Position numbers and translations under genes: made by a program | Shown here: positions 28,152 to 36,455 of the stretch, piece by piece | Numbering within the stretch: position 1 is the first letter of the stretch | Layout of the letters: each line of letters starts with the position of its first letter | Notes under the pieces: model-generated | Databases searched by the model: none | The model's input: only the letters and a program-made list of their open reading frames with translations | Told to the model about the DNA's origin: nothing | Source of the DNA: Christiangramia bathymodioli | GTDB lineage: Bacteria > Bacteroidota > Bacteroidia > Flavobacteriales > Flavobacteriaceae | Direction: 5' to 3' | Length of the DNA: 64,000 nucleotides | Assembly (NCBI GenBank): GCA_009735695.1 | Contig: SRSL01000005.1 | Span: 124,001 to 188,000 of the forward strand

Positions 28152-28452
28152 GATGAATGTTTTTTAATGAATGAAAAATTTTTAACTGTTAATTCAATGA
28201 TTAATGATGATTTATACCGCTAATTTACAGCAGAAAGCCAGCGAGCCTGTTAGAATGATCTGAAACACCAGTCTATGATAGTAATCCACTGACTTTAAGT
28301 GATGAAACACTATATACTTTGGTTTCAAGTCTGTTTTTCTGCAATTTAGAGTCCTGTATCACTTTATAGGTTATTCACATCAAAAAGCATATATTTCGCC
28401 AGCAAATCTTTTGAATCACCACTAAAACCAACTATTTCAGACCAATTACTCT
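28152..28452. other. Divergent intergenic region, 301 bases
   Basis: AT-rich gap between divergent genes. A TATATTTC (imperfect TAnnTTTG) lies about 60 bases before the AtoE-like start. No open frame, hairpin or RNA that I would support. Confidence 0.4.
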
Positions 28453-29823
28453 ATGAAATTCTCAAGGTATATTGAAAAGGCATTCCGAAAATTTATACCC
28501 GCCCCATTTACCCTGGCAATTTTATTGACCCTATTTACCTTACTTATTGCCTTCTTTTTTACAGGAAACCAAAGCCTGGCTTCGGTCAGGGGGATTTTAA
28601 CCTCCTGGCAAACCGGAATGTGGGAGCCCGGCCTACTCGTTTTTGCTGTTCAAATGATGCTTATTCTTGTACTGGGCCATATCCTGGTACTCAGCAAACC
28701 GGTATCCTGGCTTACCGAACGGCTTACCAATCTTGTTTCAGGAAATGGTAGCGCGGTGTTGATGGTTACCATCTCTACCATGCTTGTCGCTTTTTTCAAC
28801 TGGGGATTAGGATTGATATTTGGCGCCATCATGGCCAGAAAAGTGGGCGAAGCTGCTCAGAAAAGAAACTTTAAAATAAATTATCCATTAATTGGTGCAG
28901 CTGGATACAGCGGCCTGATGATCTGGCATGGCGGTATTAGCGGAAGTGCTCCTTTAAAGGTTGCGGAAAGCGGACATTTGAAAAGCCTCTTTTCAGGTAG
29001 TGCAGAAAACGACATTTCCGGGCAACTTCCAGACCTAATACCTACCAGCCTTAGCATTTTTTCTTCCTGGAACCTTTTCCTTTTTGCCACCCTACTCGTG
29101 CTGGTTCCAGTTATTTTGTGGTGGATCGGAAAGAATGGACCAAAAGAAACCGTGGATTTTCCAGTAAGAACCTCTGAAGACCGGAAGCTCAAAATTTCCG
29201 GGGCCGAAAAACTGGATCATTCTAAATATTTGAGAATCGGATTTGGAATTTTATTACTCCTGGCCTGGGGCATCAGTTATTATTCTGAAATAACTTCCGG
29301 AAATCTTACGCCCAATATGCTTAATTTCTTTATGCTGGGCTTGTGTATTTTGCTGCACAGAAGTTTTTTCAGCTTTCTTTCTGCCCTGGACGAGGCAATA
29401 GTGGGTGCGGGTGCAATTCTTATCCAGTTTCCACTATACTTCGGAATTATGGGAGTGATGAAGGATACCGGGATCATAAATGAGATCGCAGGTTTTTTCA
29501 CGGCTATTTCAACCGAAACCACTTTGCCGGTCTTCACGTTTTTTAGCGGGGCTCTGGTAAATATCTTTGTTCCCAGCGGTGGCGGACAGTGGGCCATCCA
29601 GGGCCCCATCGTAATTGAAAGTGCCGTAAATCTTGGAATACCGTTGAATAAAGCGGTTATGGCCTTTGCCTATGGAGACCAGATTACGAACATGCTTCAA
29701 CCCTTCTGGGCTTTGCCGCTGCTCGCCATTACCGGCTTAAAAGCTCGTGAAATTCTTCCGTATACAATTATTATGATGCTGGTAGGAAGCCTGGTTTATG
29801 TAACCGGTTTATTGATTATTTAG
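28453..29823 (+). CDS. Short-chain fatty acid transporter, AtoE family
   Basis: 456 residues with about eleven to twelve hydrophobic segments. The start FSRYIEKAFRKFIPAPFTLA and the conserved FNWGLGLIFGAIMARKVG, YSGLMIWHGGISGSAPL and FVPSGGGQWAIQGPI motifs match the AtoE/TIGR00366-type family of TTT-like short-chain fatty acid permeases. Expected role: uptake of acetoacetate, butyrate or similar acids. No acyl-CoA transferase gene is adjacent; the 3-hydroxybutyryl-CoA dehydrogenase at 57722 is distant. The small membrane protein gene 29837-30004 converges on it. Confidence 0.9.
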   Translation: MKFSRYIEKAFRKFIPAPFTLAILLTLFTLLIAFFFTGNQSLASVRGILTSWQTGMWEPGLLVFAVQMMLILVLGHILVLSKPVSWLTERLTNLVSGNGSAVLMVTISTMLVAFFNWGLGLIFGAIMARKVGEAAQKRNFKINYPLIGAAGYSGLMIWHGGISGSAPLKVAESGHLKSLFSGSAENDISGQLPDLIPTSLSIFSSWNLFLFATLLVLVPVILWWIGKNGPKETVDFPVRTSEDRKLKISGAEKLDHSKYLRIGFGILLLLAWGISYYSEITSGNLTPNMLNFFMLGLCILLHRSFFSFLSALDEAIVGAGAILIQFPLYFGIMGVMKDTGIINEIAGFFTAISTETTLPVFTFFSGALVNIFVPSGGGQWAIQGPIVIESAVNLGIPLNKAVMAFAYGDQITNMLQPFWALPLLAITGLKAREILPYTIIMMLVGSLVYVTGLLII

Positions 29824-29836
29824 CTGAAGTTCCAGC

Positions 29837-30004
29837 TTAAGCTTTTCCGCTGTTTTCTCGGTGGTAGCGAAGTCCGGAGATATCCTTGAGATGCTTGGAA
29901 ATAATCTTTTCCTGCCTGGCATTATCCTTCAACAGACGAACCCAGATATACCCGATAATAATAACCAATACCCCTCCTAAAAGGAAAAAAGGAATTGAAT
30001 CCAT
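29837..30004 (-). CDS. 55-residue membrane protein (short gene)
   Basis: The open frame from ATG 30004 to TAA 29837 gives MDSIPFFLLGGVLVIIIGYI followed by WVRLLKDNARQEKIISKHLK and an RYHRENSGKA tail. It has one hydrophobic helix (residues 5-24) followed by a basic amphipathic tail, a good small inner-membrane protein pattern with the tail in the cytoplasm. Its codons look like those of neighbouring genes. It is convergent with the AtoE gene, 13 bases apart. The leader contains a hairpin at 30031-30068. Function unknown; it could associate with the transporter. Confidence 0.7.
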   Translation of the reverse strand: MDSIPFFLLGGVLVIIIGYIWVRLLKDNARQEKIISKHLKDISGLRYHRENSGKA

Positions 30005-30030
30005 AGTAAATCACATTAGGTTGAAAAAAT

Positions 30031-30068
30031 CTTGAGTAGGGGTCTACGAATATATGAGAAATCTCAAG
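30031..30068 (-). promoter_or_regulatory. Leader hairpin of the 55-residue protein gene
   Basis: On the minus strand CTTGAG (30068-30063) pairs with CTCAAG (30036-30031) and is followed by ATTTTTT, a terminator/attenuator-like shape 27 bases upstream of the ATG. The plus-strand sequence TGAGTAGGGGTC (30033-30044) differs by one inserted G from the loop motif of the repeats at 1760 and 3210. Confidence 0.35.
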
Positions 30069-30189
30069 TTTTATCCTATTTTTCTGCAGTTAATTGTAAA
30101 AAAATTAACAGGTTAAATAATTAATCCTAAAATTTATGATAATTCTAAAAATATAATGGTGAAATGGGGATCTTATGAGAAACCAAATA

Positions 30190-30232
30190 AAAAAGGGTAA
30201 CTAAAATTTATACCATTTTTCAGTTACCCTTC
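30190..30232. terminator. Hairpin AAGGGTAACT / AGTTACCCTT
   Basis: Ten-base inverted repeat with an AT-rich 20-base loop, A-rich on the left and less T-rich on the right. It could terminate transcription from either side; nothing else assigns it. Confidence 0.4.
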
Positions 30233-30304
30233 GCAATTATTATCTAACTAATAATTACTTCTACAAATATAAATTATAACGACTTGTATTTCAGTTAACT
30301 GAAC

Positions 30305-30474
30305 GCTAAAAAAGCCTAATAAAATGATAAATTTAAAAGTACAGGCTTACGATATTCCCTGTTTCTAAAAGGAAATTCAGGCCTCACGCTGGACTCTTAC
30401 GTTACTTATTGCGCATTAAAAGGGCCGTGACTCTCATTTCAGAATTGACCCTTTTCTTCTCTTTCTTAGCTATT
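30305..30474 (-). ncRNA. Candidate structured RNA, about 170 nt, 6S-like in shape
   Basis: An exact -7 box TATATTTG lies at 30488-30481 on the minus strand, placing the RNA 5' end near 30474. Ten bases at the 5' end, GCTAAGAAAG (30470-30461), can pair fully with CTTTTTTAGC (30314-30305) at the 3' end, closing the molecule. Inside, AAAAGGG pairs with CCCTTTT, and AAGTA with TACTT around an inner arm ATTTCC / GGGAAT. AAGCCT/AGGCTT plus TTTTTT at the end can also form a terminator. No open frame of note. A promoter, a closing stem and the 170-nt length recall 6S RNA, but I did not recognise a family consensus. Confidence 0.5.
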
Positions 30475-30480
30475 TGCTTT

Positions 30481-30488
30481 CAAATATA
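30481..30488 (-). promoter_or_regulatory. -7 box of the candidate structured RNA
   Basis: TATATTTG on the minus strand, an exact Bacteroidota -7 box, ending seven bases before the predicted RNA 5' end. No open reading frame follows, which is why it points to a non-coding transcript. Confidence 0.5.
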
Positions 30489-30571
30489 ATTCAGTTTCAG
30501 AATCCTCGCTTTACCCTAAGGTAAACAAATAACTATCAGATCATTAAGTCTTAAAAAATATAGTATCACTA

Positions 30572-32464
30572 TTAATAAAGAACCCTGAACCGAATGGTAT
30601 CCTGTATACCTTTCAATTCCTTGATCACTTCGTTATCATATTCCTTATCTATATCGGTGATCACATACCCAATGGTTTCGTTGGTCTTAAGATACTGCCC
30701 GACTATATTGATATCATGCGCCGCCAGGATCCTGTTGATATGGGCAATGATCCCTGGCTTGTTATGGTGAATGTGGATAAGCCGGTGAGCATTTTCAAGT
30801 ATTGGCAATTGCAGGTTGGGGAAATTCACAGAATTGGTGGTACTTCCTGTATTGATATATTCGATGATCTTGCCGGGCACGAAATTTCCTATATTTTCCT
30901 GGGCTTCTTCGGTACTCCCACCAATATGAGGGGTAAGTATCAAATTAGGCACTCCTCTTAGCACCGATTCGAATTCCTCTTTATTCGTCTTGGGCTCCTT
31001 CGGAAAGACATCTACGCCGGCACCACGAATCCTTCCAGCTTCCAGGTGCTTTTTCAGTGCATCTACATCAACAACTTGCCCCCTGGCAAGATTCAGAAAA
31101 ATAGAACCTTCCTTCATCCAGCTTAACTGTTTGTCACCAATCATCTTATTGTTTTCCTTTCGGCCATCAACATGCAGACTCACGATATCAACTTTTGAAA
31201 AGAGCTCCTTTAAACTGCTACATTTGGTAGCATTCCCCATGGCAAGTTTTTCTACAAGATCGTAGTAATACACGTCCATTCCAATGGCTTCAGCCACTAC
31301 CGATAATTGTGCACCAATATTACCATAGCCAACGATCCCAAGTTTCTTGCCACGTATCTCGTAACTGTCTTTAGCTGATTTATTCCACTCCCCTCGATGC
31401 ATTTCGGCAATGCGATCAGGTAGATTTCTCATTAAAAGAATGATTTCACCAATAGCCAGCTCTACTACCGAACGGGTATTGCTGTATGGGGCGTTGAAAA
31501 CAGCTACACCTTTCTTCAGGCAAGCCTCCAGGTCGATCTGGTTGGTCCCTATACAAAAAGCTCCCACCGCAATAAGGCGATTGGCATTTTCCAGAACCTT
31601 TTCAGTGAGATTGGTTTTGGATCGTATTCCTAAAATAGATACATCCTTTATCTTTTCGGCCAGTTCCTCTTCATCCAGTGCGCCAGAAATGGTGGTAACA
31701 TTGTAGCCTTCATTTTTCATCAGGTTAACGGCGTCTGCGTGCACGTTTTCCAGCAATAGTACTTTAATCCGGTTTTTTGGATAGGAAATGGCTTTGTTCA
31801 TTTTATGTAAATAAAGAAATTCGTCAAGACTTGGGGTAATATGATCGGCTTTTTCAAGGATATTCCCCCGTTCCACATTCTCGGTAAAGGCATAGAACTT
31901 ATTGGCAAGTCCGGCTGCCTTAATTTCATAATCGTTGTACCCGTCACCAATCACATACACATCTCCTTTTAGATCCAGCTGTTTTAACAATTCAACCTTT
32001 CCATTATTTGAAGAGAGTACATTGCTTTCATCAAACCCAGTGATTTTCCCATCCTGGTCGAACTCGAAGGTATTGGCAAAAACATTTTCCTCCTTTACTC
32101 CCATGGCACTCACAATGGGGAGGATCACTTCCTTGAATCCGCTGGAAATGATATAAATGCGATCTTTATATTCCTTAAAGAACTCTTCATTACGAACAAA
32201 GGAAACCGAAACTTTTTTCCGAAGCCTCTCCACTACCTCCGGCAACATATCTTTTGATGCTTCCAGAATGTGCAGCCTCTTTTCCAAAGATTCACGAAAA
32301 GCCAGTTCCCCGGCCATAGCCAGATCGGTGAGTTGCTTTAGTTCTTTTAATTTCTGATCTCTTTTGGGATGTTTTTCCAGTGAAATTTCGCCCAGTACAT
32401 CCAGGGCTTCTACCTGAGTGAACGTACTGTCAAAATCGATTACGAAATACCTTTTGTCTTCCAT
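30572..32464 (-). CDS. serA: Fused phosphoserine phosphatase-like / phosphoglycerate dehydrogenase (SerB-SerA)
   Basis: 630 residues, much longer than SerA alone (about 400-530). Residues 1-215 are a HAD phosphatase of the SerB type: nucleophile motif VIDFDST (Asp10, Asp12) and C-terminal VIGDGYNDYEI near 172. Residues about 228-630 are D-3-phosphoglycerate dehydrogenase: IRSKTNLTEKVLENANRL, the NAD motif GIVGYGNIGAQ near 375, GAGVDVFPKEP, the catalytic His region LTPHIGGSTEEAQENIG and a C-terminal ACT domain (INRILAAHDINIVGQYL). One polypeptide would thus catalyse steps 1 and 3 of serine synthesis; the SerC step would be elsewhere. The ACT domain suggests serine feedback. Confidence 0.93.
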   Translation of the reverse strand: MEDKRYFVIDFDSTFTQVEALDVLGEISLEKHPKRDQKLKELKQLTDLAMAGELAFRESLEKRLHILEASKDMLPEVVERLRKKVSVSFVRNEEFFKEYKDRIYIISSGFKEVILPIVSAMGVKEENVFANTFEFDQDGKITGFDESNVLSSNNGKVELLKQLDLKGDVYVIGDGYNDYEIKAAGLANKFYAFTENVERGNILEKADHITPSLDEFLYLHKMNKAISYPKNRIKVLLLENVHADAVNLMKNEGYNVTTISGALDEEELAEKIKDVSILGIRSKTNLTEKVLENANRLIAVGAFCIGTNQIDLEACLKKGVAVFNAPYSNTRSVVELAIGEIILLMRNLPDRIAEMHRGEWNKSAKDSYEIRGKKLGIVGYGNIGAQLSVVAEAIGMDVYYYDLVEKLAMGNATKCSSLKELFSKVDIVSLHVDGRKENNKMIGDKQLSWMKEGSIFLNLARGQVVDVDALKKHLEAGRIRGAGVDVFPKEPKTNKEEFESVLRGVPNLILTPHIGGSTEEAQENIGNFVPGKIIEYINTGSTTNSVNFPNLQLPILENAHRLIHIHHNKPGIIAHINRILAAHDINIVGQYLKTNETIGYVITDIDKEYDNEVIKELKGIQDTIRFRVLY

Positions 32465-32700
32465 ATTGAGGTTAAATGGGCATTGATTTAAAGGCTAAAA
32501 CTAAGTTTTTTTCAGTCATTTAAAAACAACTCAATAATAATTTAAGCTCATAATTATGGCATCAATAATTTTAAGTCTTCTTTACTTAGAAATACCCAAA
32601 ATTCACTCATTTTAAGAAACATTTTTGAAGGAACTATACCAATTTATGTAAATTATTTTCAGCAGAATCCTCTTTCGCAAATCCTAAACAATCGTTAATT

Positions 32701-32736
32701 AATAGTAAAACTATCATTTATGAAATATTTACTATT
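32701..32736 (+). promoter_or_regulatory. Candidate TetR operator
   Basis: Perfect 9-base inverted repeat AATAGTAAA (32701-32709) and TTTACTATT (32728-32736) spaced by 18 bases. It directly abuts the -7 box of the regulator-transport operon, where a bound repressor would block transcription. Confidence 0.5.
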
Positions 32737-32743
32737 ATTTTTG
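32736..32743 (+). promoter_or_regulatory. -7 box of the TetR-ABC-HlyD-TolC operon
   Basis: TATTTTTG, an exact TAnnTTTG match, 20 bases before the TetR ATG, giving a short leader. No TTG was found at -33, fitting a weak or regulated promoter. Confidence 0.5.
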
Positions 32744-32762
32744 AAAGTAAAAATTTCACCTG

Positions 32763-33449
32763 ATGAAAAACCTTTTGAAGGATATCAAAGTAAGCGTGAA
32801 TGAAAAGATCTATTTAAAAGATCCTGAATCAACAGAGCTCGGAAAACGAATTGTGGAACACGCCATTCTGCTTATTGACGAAATTGGCTTTGAGAATTTC
32901 ACCTTTAAAAAATTGGGAAAAAAGATTGGGTCTAATGAAAGCTCTGTTTATCGCTATTTTGAAAATAAACATAAACTGCTGGTTTACCTTACTTCTTGGT
33001 ATTGGGGTTGGAAAGAATACCACCTGGTATTCGCTACCCATAGTATAACTGACCCTGAAAAAAGATTGCTAAAAGCCATAGAAGTAGTGACCGCCAGTGT
33101 AGAAAAAGATGAATCCTTCAGCCATATTAATGAGGTAGCCCTGAATAAGATCATTATCAATGAATCATCTAAATCCTTTCTTACCAAAGAAGTAGATACC
33201 GAAAATCGAGAAGGCTACTTCCTGGTCTATAAGAGACTGGTAACGCGTATCAGGGAAATGATCACCAAAGTAAATTCAGACTATGCATTTCCGGGCAGCC
33301 TCGCGAGTACCATTGTAGACGGCGCTTTACACCAGCATTTCATCAAGGATCATTTCACCTCTATTACCGATTGTAATGAGAAAGTATCTCCATCAATCTA
33401 TTTTAAGGACCTGGTGATAAATATTTTAAATATTAAAGAGAATGTCTAA
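32763..33449 (+). CDS. TetR/AcrR family transcriptional regulator
   Basis: 228 residues. The N-terminal helix-turn-helix lies at about residues 25-70: IVEHAILLIDEIGFENFTFK, then KKIGSNESSVYRYFENKHKL, the classic TetR HTH ending. The C-terminal ligand domain is unlike named subfamilies. It is the first gene of an export operon: it overlaps the ABC gene by 8 bases. A 9-base inverted repeat at its promoter suggests that it represses its own operon until an exported substrate binds. Confidence 0.92.
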   Translation: MKNLLKDIKVSVNEKIYLKDPESTELGKRIVEHAILLIDEIGFENFTFKKLGKKIGSNESSVYRYFENKHKLLVYLTSWYWGWKEYHLVFATHSITDPEKRLLKAIEVVTASVEKDESFSHINEVALNKIIINESSKSFLTKEVDTENREGYFLVYKRLVTRIREMITKVNSDYAFPGSLASTIVDGALHQHFIKDHFTSITDCNEKVSPSIYFKDLVINILNIKENV

Positions 33450-35106
33450 AGAAAAACTAACTACCTGGCAGCGATTTATTGGATTATTGAAGCTGGAGAA
33501 AAAGGATTTTCTACAGATCCTTTATTATGCAGTTTTTGCGGGGGTGGTGAACCTATCTGTTCCGTTGGGAATCCAGGCCATTGTAAACATTATTCAGGGA
33601 GCGCGAATCTCAACTTCATGGATCGTGCTGGTGTGTCTGGTAACCCTTGGTGTAGCCTTTGTGGGAATATTGCAGTTAATGCAGATAAGGATCCTGGAGA
33701 ATGTGCAGCAAAAGATTTTTACACGAGCCAGTTTTGAGTTTTCCTATCGGTTTCCGAAGATCAAAATGAGTGAACTTCATAACTTTTATCCGCCAGAGCT
33801 TGCCAACCGGTTTTTTGACGTGATAAGTATTCAAAAAGGCATTTCCAAGCTGGTGATTGATTTTCCAGCCGCCATCCTCCAAATTGTTTTTGGTCTTATA
33901 TTATTATCGCTTTATCATCCCTTCTTCATATTCTATGGTTTACTGCTGGTTCTCCTGATCTACCTGGTTTTCAGGTTCACGGGCAAAGCTGGTTTAAATA
34001 CCAGTATGAAGGAATCTAAAATGAAGTACAAAATCGCTCACTGGATCCAGGAAGTCGCCAGAACCTTGATCAGTTTCAAGGTTTCAGGAAGCACAAGCCT
34101 TGCGGTAGATAAAAGTGATAAGCTCGTTAGCAATTATCTGGACGCCAGGGAAAGTCACTTCCAAATCCTTAAGCTTCAGTTTATACTGATGATTATTTTT
34201 AAAGTTCTAATTACTGCAGGTTTGCTGGTTATAGGTGGATTACTGGTGCTCAACCAGCAGATGAACATCGGGCAGTTTGTGGCAGCAGAGATCATTATTC
34301 TTTTAATCATCAGTTCGGTAGAAAAGATGATTATTGGATTGGAAAATCTCTATGATATGCTAACCAGCCTGGAAAAATTAGGCGAAGTGGTAGATAAGGA
34401 ACTGGAGGTCTTTAAGGGGGATCATAGTTTTGAAGGAAACCAGAAAATGGATATCGAACTCAAGAATGTTGGGTTTGTGGCTACCGATGGAACCGAAATA
34501 CTGAAAAATGTCAATTTAAAAATCAATACTGGCGAAAAGATCATACTTGAGGGTCCCAATGGCGCGGGAAAATCCACTTTATTAAAACTGATCGCTGGTT
34601 TACTGGAACCTACTTCCGGTAAAATATTCGTGAATGGTATTTCCATTCAGCATATCGACCTTAATTATTACAGATCACTTGTTGGCCAGTCTTTAACCGA
34701 AGAGTCTCCATTCGAAGGAACACTTCTGGAAAATTTAACCTTTGGGAACGAAAATATCACACAAAAGGAAATTTTCGAAGTATTGGAAAAAGTGGGCCTT
34801 GATTCTTTTGTGAGACAGCAACCCAAAGGTCTGAACGCGATGATCTTTCCCGAAGGCAGGCAATTGGCCTTTACCACTTCAAAAAAGATCGTACTGGCCC
34901 GAAGTATCATTAAGGATCCCAAGCTTCTGGTTCTAAATGAACCACTTAATCAGGTAGATGAAGGTGAAGCAACTAAAATAATGGAACATCTGTTCGACGA
35001 GAAATTTTCCTATTCACTTATTGTGAGTAGTCATAATAAGCTATGGAGAAAATATTGTAATCGTCGTATACGGATAAATAATGGAGAACTTGAAAACTCC
35101 CTGTAA
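33442..35106 (+). CDS. ABC exporter (membrane plus ATPase) with degenerate signature and Walker B
   Basis: 554 residues: an exporter-type membrane domain (1-310, about six helices) and an ATPase domain (about 345-554). There is no C39 peptidase domain. Walker A GPNGAGKST (near 372), the Q-loop glutamine VGQSLTEE and the switch His in IVSSHNKLW are intact. The signature expected as LSGGQ before the R-I-x-L-A-R helix reads LAFTT (near 475), and Walker B reads LLVLNEP, with Asn in place of Asp. In a homodimer both sites would be affected. It works with the HlyD adaptor and TolC channel encoded next, probably exporting from the cytoplasm across both membranes; the substrate is unknown. Confidence 0.9.
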   Translation: MSKEKLTTWQRFIGLLKLEKKDFLQILYYAVFAGVVNLSVPLGIQAIVNIIQGARISTSWIVLVCLVTLGVAFVGILQLMQIRILENVQQKIFTRASFEFSYRFPKIKMSELHNFYPPELANRFFDVISIQKGISKLVIDFPAAILQIVFGLILLSLYHPFFIFYGLLLVLLIYLVFRFTGKAGLNTSMKESKMKYKIAHWIQEVARTLISFKVSGSTSLAVDKSDKLVSNYLDARESHFQILKLQFILMIIFKVLITAGLLVIGGLLVLNQQMNIGQFVAAEIIILLIISSVEKMIIGLENLYDMLTSLEKLGEVVDKELEVFKGDHSFEGNQKMDIELKNVGFVATDGTEILKNVNLKINTGEKIILEGPNGAGKSTLLKLIAGLLEPTSGKIFVNGISIQHIDLNYYRSLVGQSLTEESPFEGTLLENLTFGNENITQKEIFEVLEKVGLDSFVRQQPKGLNAMIFPEGRQLAFTTSKKIVLARSIIKDPKLLVLNEPLNQVDEGEATKIMEHLFDEKFSYSLIVSSHNKLWRKYCNRRIRINNGELENSL

Positions 35107-35108
35107 CT

Positions 35109-36455
35109 ATGCTTAACATAACTAAAAATTCGTTGCATAAGAATGTTGACCTCACTCAGTACGAGTCGGGCAAGAAAGTCTTTCACGAAAACCACAATAA
35201 ATATTTTAATCGATTTCTGAAAATATTCGCGGTGATAGGGATCATCATACTCTTTTTACCCTGGACCCAAACCGTATCTGGGAAGGGAAATGTCACTACT
35301 CTTCAGCCGGAGCACAGGCCGCAAACCATCCAGTCTCCCATTCCCGGGCAAATAGCCGAATGGTATGTGCAGGAAGGAGATCGTGTTAAAAAAGGGGATA
35401 CTATTTTAAGGATTGCTGAGATCAAAAGCGAATACCTGGATCCTGCCCTGGTTGAGCGGACAGGCGAACAGGTTAAGGCCAAATCAAGTTCACTTGTTTC
35501 CTACGACGAAAAAATTGAAGCGCTGGGAAGTCAGATAAGCGCTTTGCAACAGGAACAGGAACTAAAACTGGAGCAGGCACAGAATAAACTGGAACAGGCT
35601 CAACTTAAGATAAAAAGCGATAGCATCGACCTGGAAGCTGCCGAAACGAATCTTAGCATCGCCGAAACTCAGTTCAACCGTACCAAACAGTTACAGGAAG
35701 AAGGTCTGAAGGCCGTAACAGATGTGGAAGAAAAACGATTGAAATTACAGGAAACCCAGGCCAAGCTTATATCCCAGGAAAACAAACTTCTGGCTAGCCA
35801 AAATGACCTCATTAACGCCAGAATTGAATTAAATCGTATTCGCGCCGAATATTCCGATAAGATTTCCAAAGCCAGGAGTGATCGATCTACAGCCCAGTCC
35901 ATGCGGTTTGAGACCGAGGCAGAGGTAAGCAAACTCGAGAACACCTTTGCTAATTATGAGATCAGGGATGACCTGTATTATATCAAGGCCCCTCAAAATG
36001 GATATATCAACAAGGCTATTATTGGTGGTATTGGCGAAACCTTTAAGGAAGGTGATAAACTGGTAAGTATTATGCCAGCAGATTACCAGCTGGCGGTGGA
36101 AGCATTTGTAGACCCGCTGGATCTTCCTTTACTACACGTTGGGGAAAAAGTAAGAGTTCAGTTTGATGGCTGGCCTGCCATCGTCTTTAGTGGCTGGCCA
36201 AATGTTTCCTACGGTACTTACGGTGGTGTGATCGTAGCCATAGAAAATTATATCAGTAATAATGGAAAATATCGAGTCTTGCTGGCTCCCGATCCCGATG
36301 ATCATGACTGGCCAGATGCCTTAAGAGTTGGTTCTGGTGCTAATACGCTAGCTCTACTTGATAATGTCCCAATTTGGTTTGAGATATGGCGTCGCCTTAA
36401 TGGATTCCCTCCAAATTACTATACACCTGAATCTGAAAAAGTCGCGGAGAAATGA
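35109..36455 (+). CDS. HlyD-family periplasmic adaptor
   Basis: 448 residues. A short cytoplasmic N-terminus and one membrane helix (about 38-58, FAVIGIIILFLPW) lead to a lipoyl half-motif (IQSPIPGQIAEWYVQEGDRV KKGDTI region), a long coiled coil (about 120-290, rich in Gln/Glu/Lys/Leu heptads) and the second lipoyl half plus beta-barrel (IKAPQNGYINKAI, VGEKVRVQFDGWPAI). It bridges the ABC exporter and TolC. The start is two bases after the ABC stop, and its end overlaps the TolC gene by four bases. Confidence 0.93.
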   Translation: MLNITKNSLHKNVDLTQYESGKKVFHENHNKYFNRFLKIFAVIGIIILFLPWTQTVSGKGNVTTLQPEHRPQTIQSPIPGQIAEWYVQEGDRVKKGDTILRIAEIKSEYLDPALVERTGEQVKAKSSSLVSYDEKIEALGSQISALQQEQELKLEQAQNKLEQAQLKIKSDSIDLEAAETNLSIAETQFNRTKQLQEEGLKAVTDVEEKRLKLQETQAKLISQENKLLASQNDLINARIELNRIRAEYSDKISKARSDRSTAQSMRFETEAEVSKLENTFANYEIRDDLYYIKAPQNGYINKAIIGGIGETFKEGDKLVSIMPADYQLAVEAFVDPLDLPLLHVGEKVRVQFDGWPAIVFSGWPNVSYGTYGGVIVAIENYISNNGKYRVLLAPDPDDHDWPDALRVGSGANTLALLDNVPIWFEIWRRLNGFPPNYYTPESEKVAEK

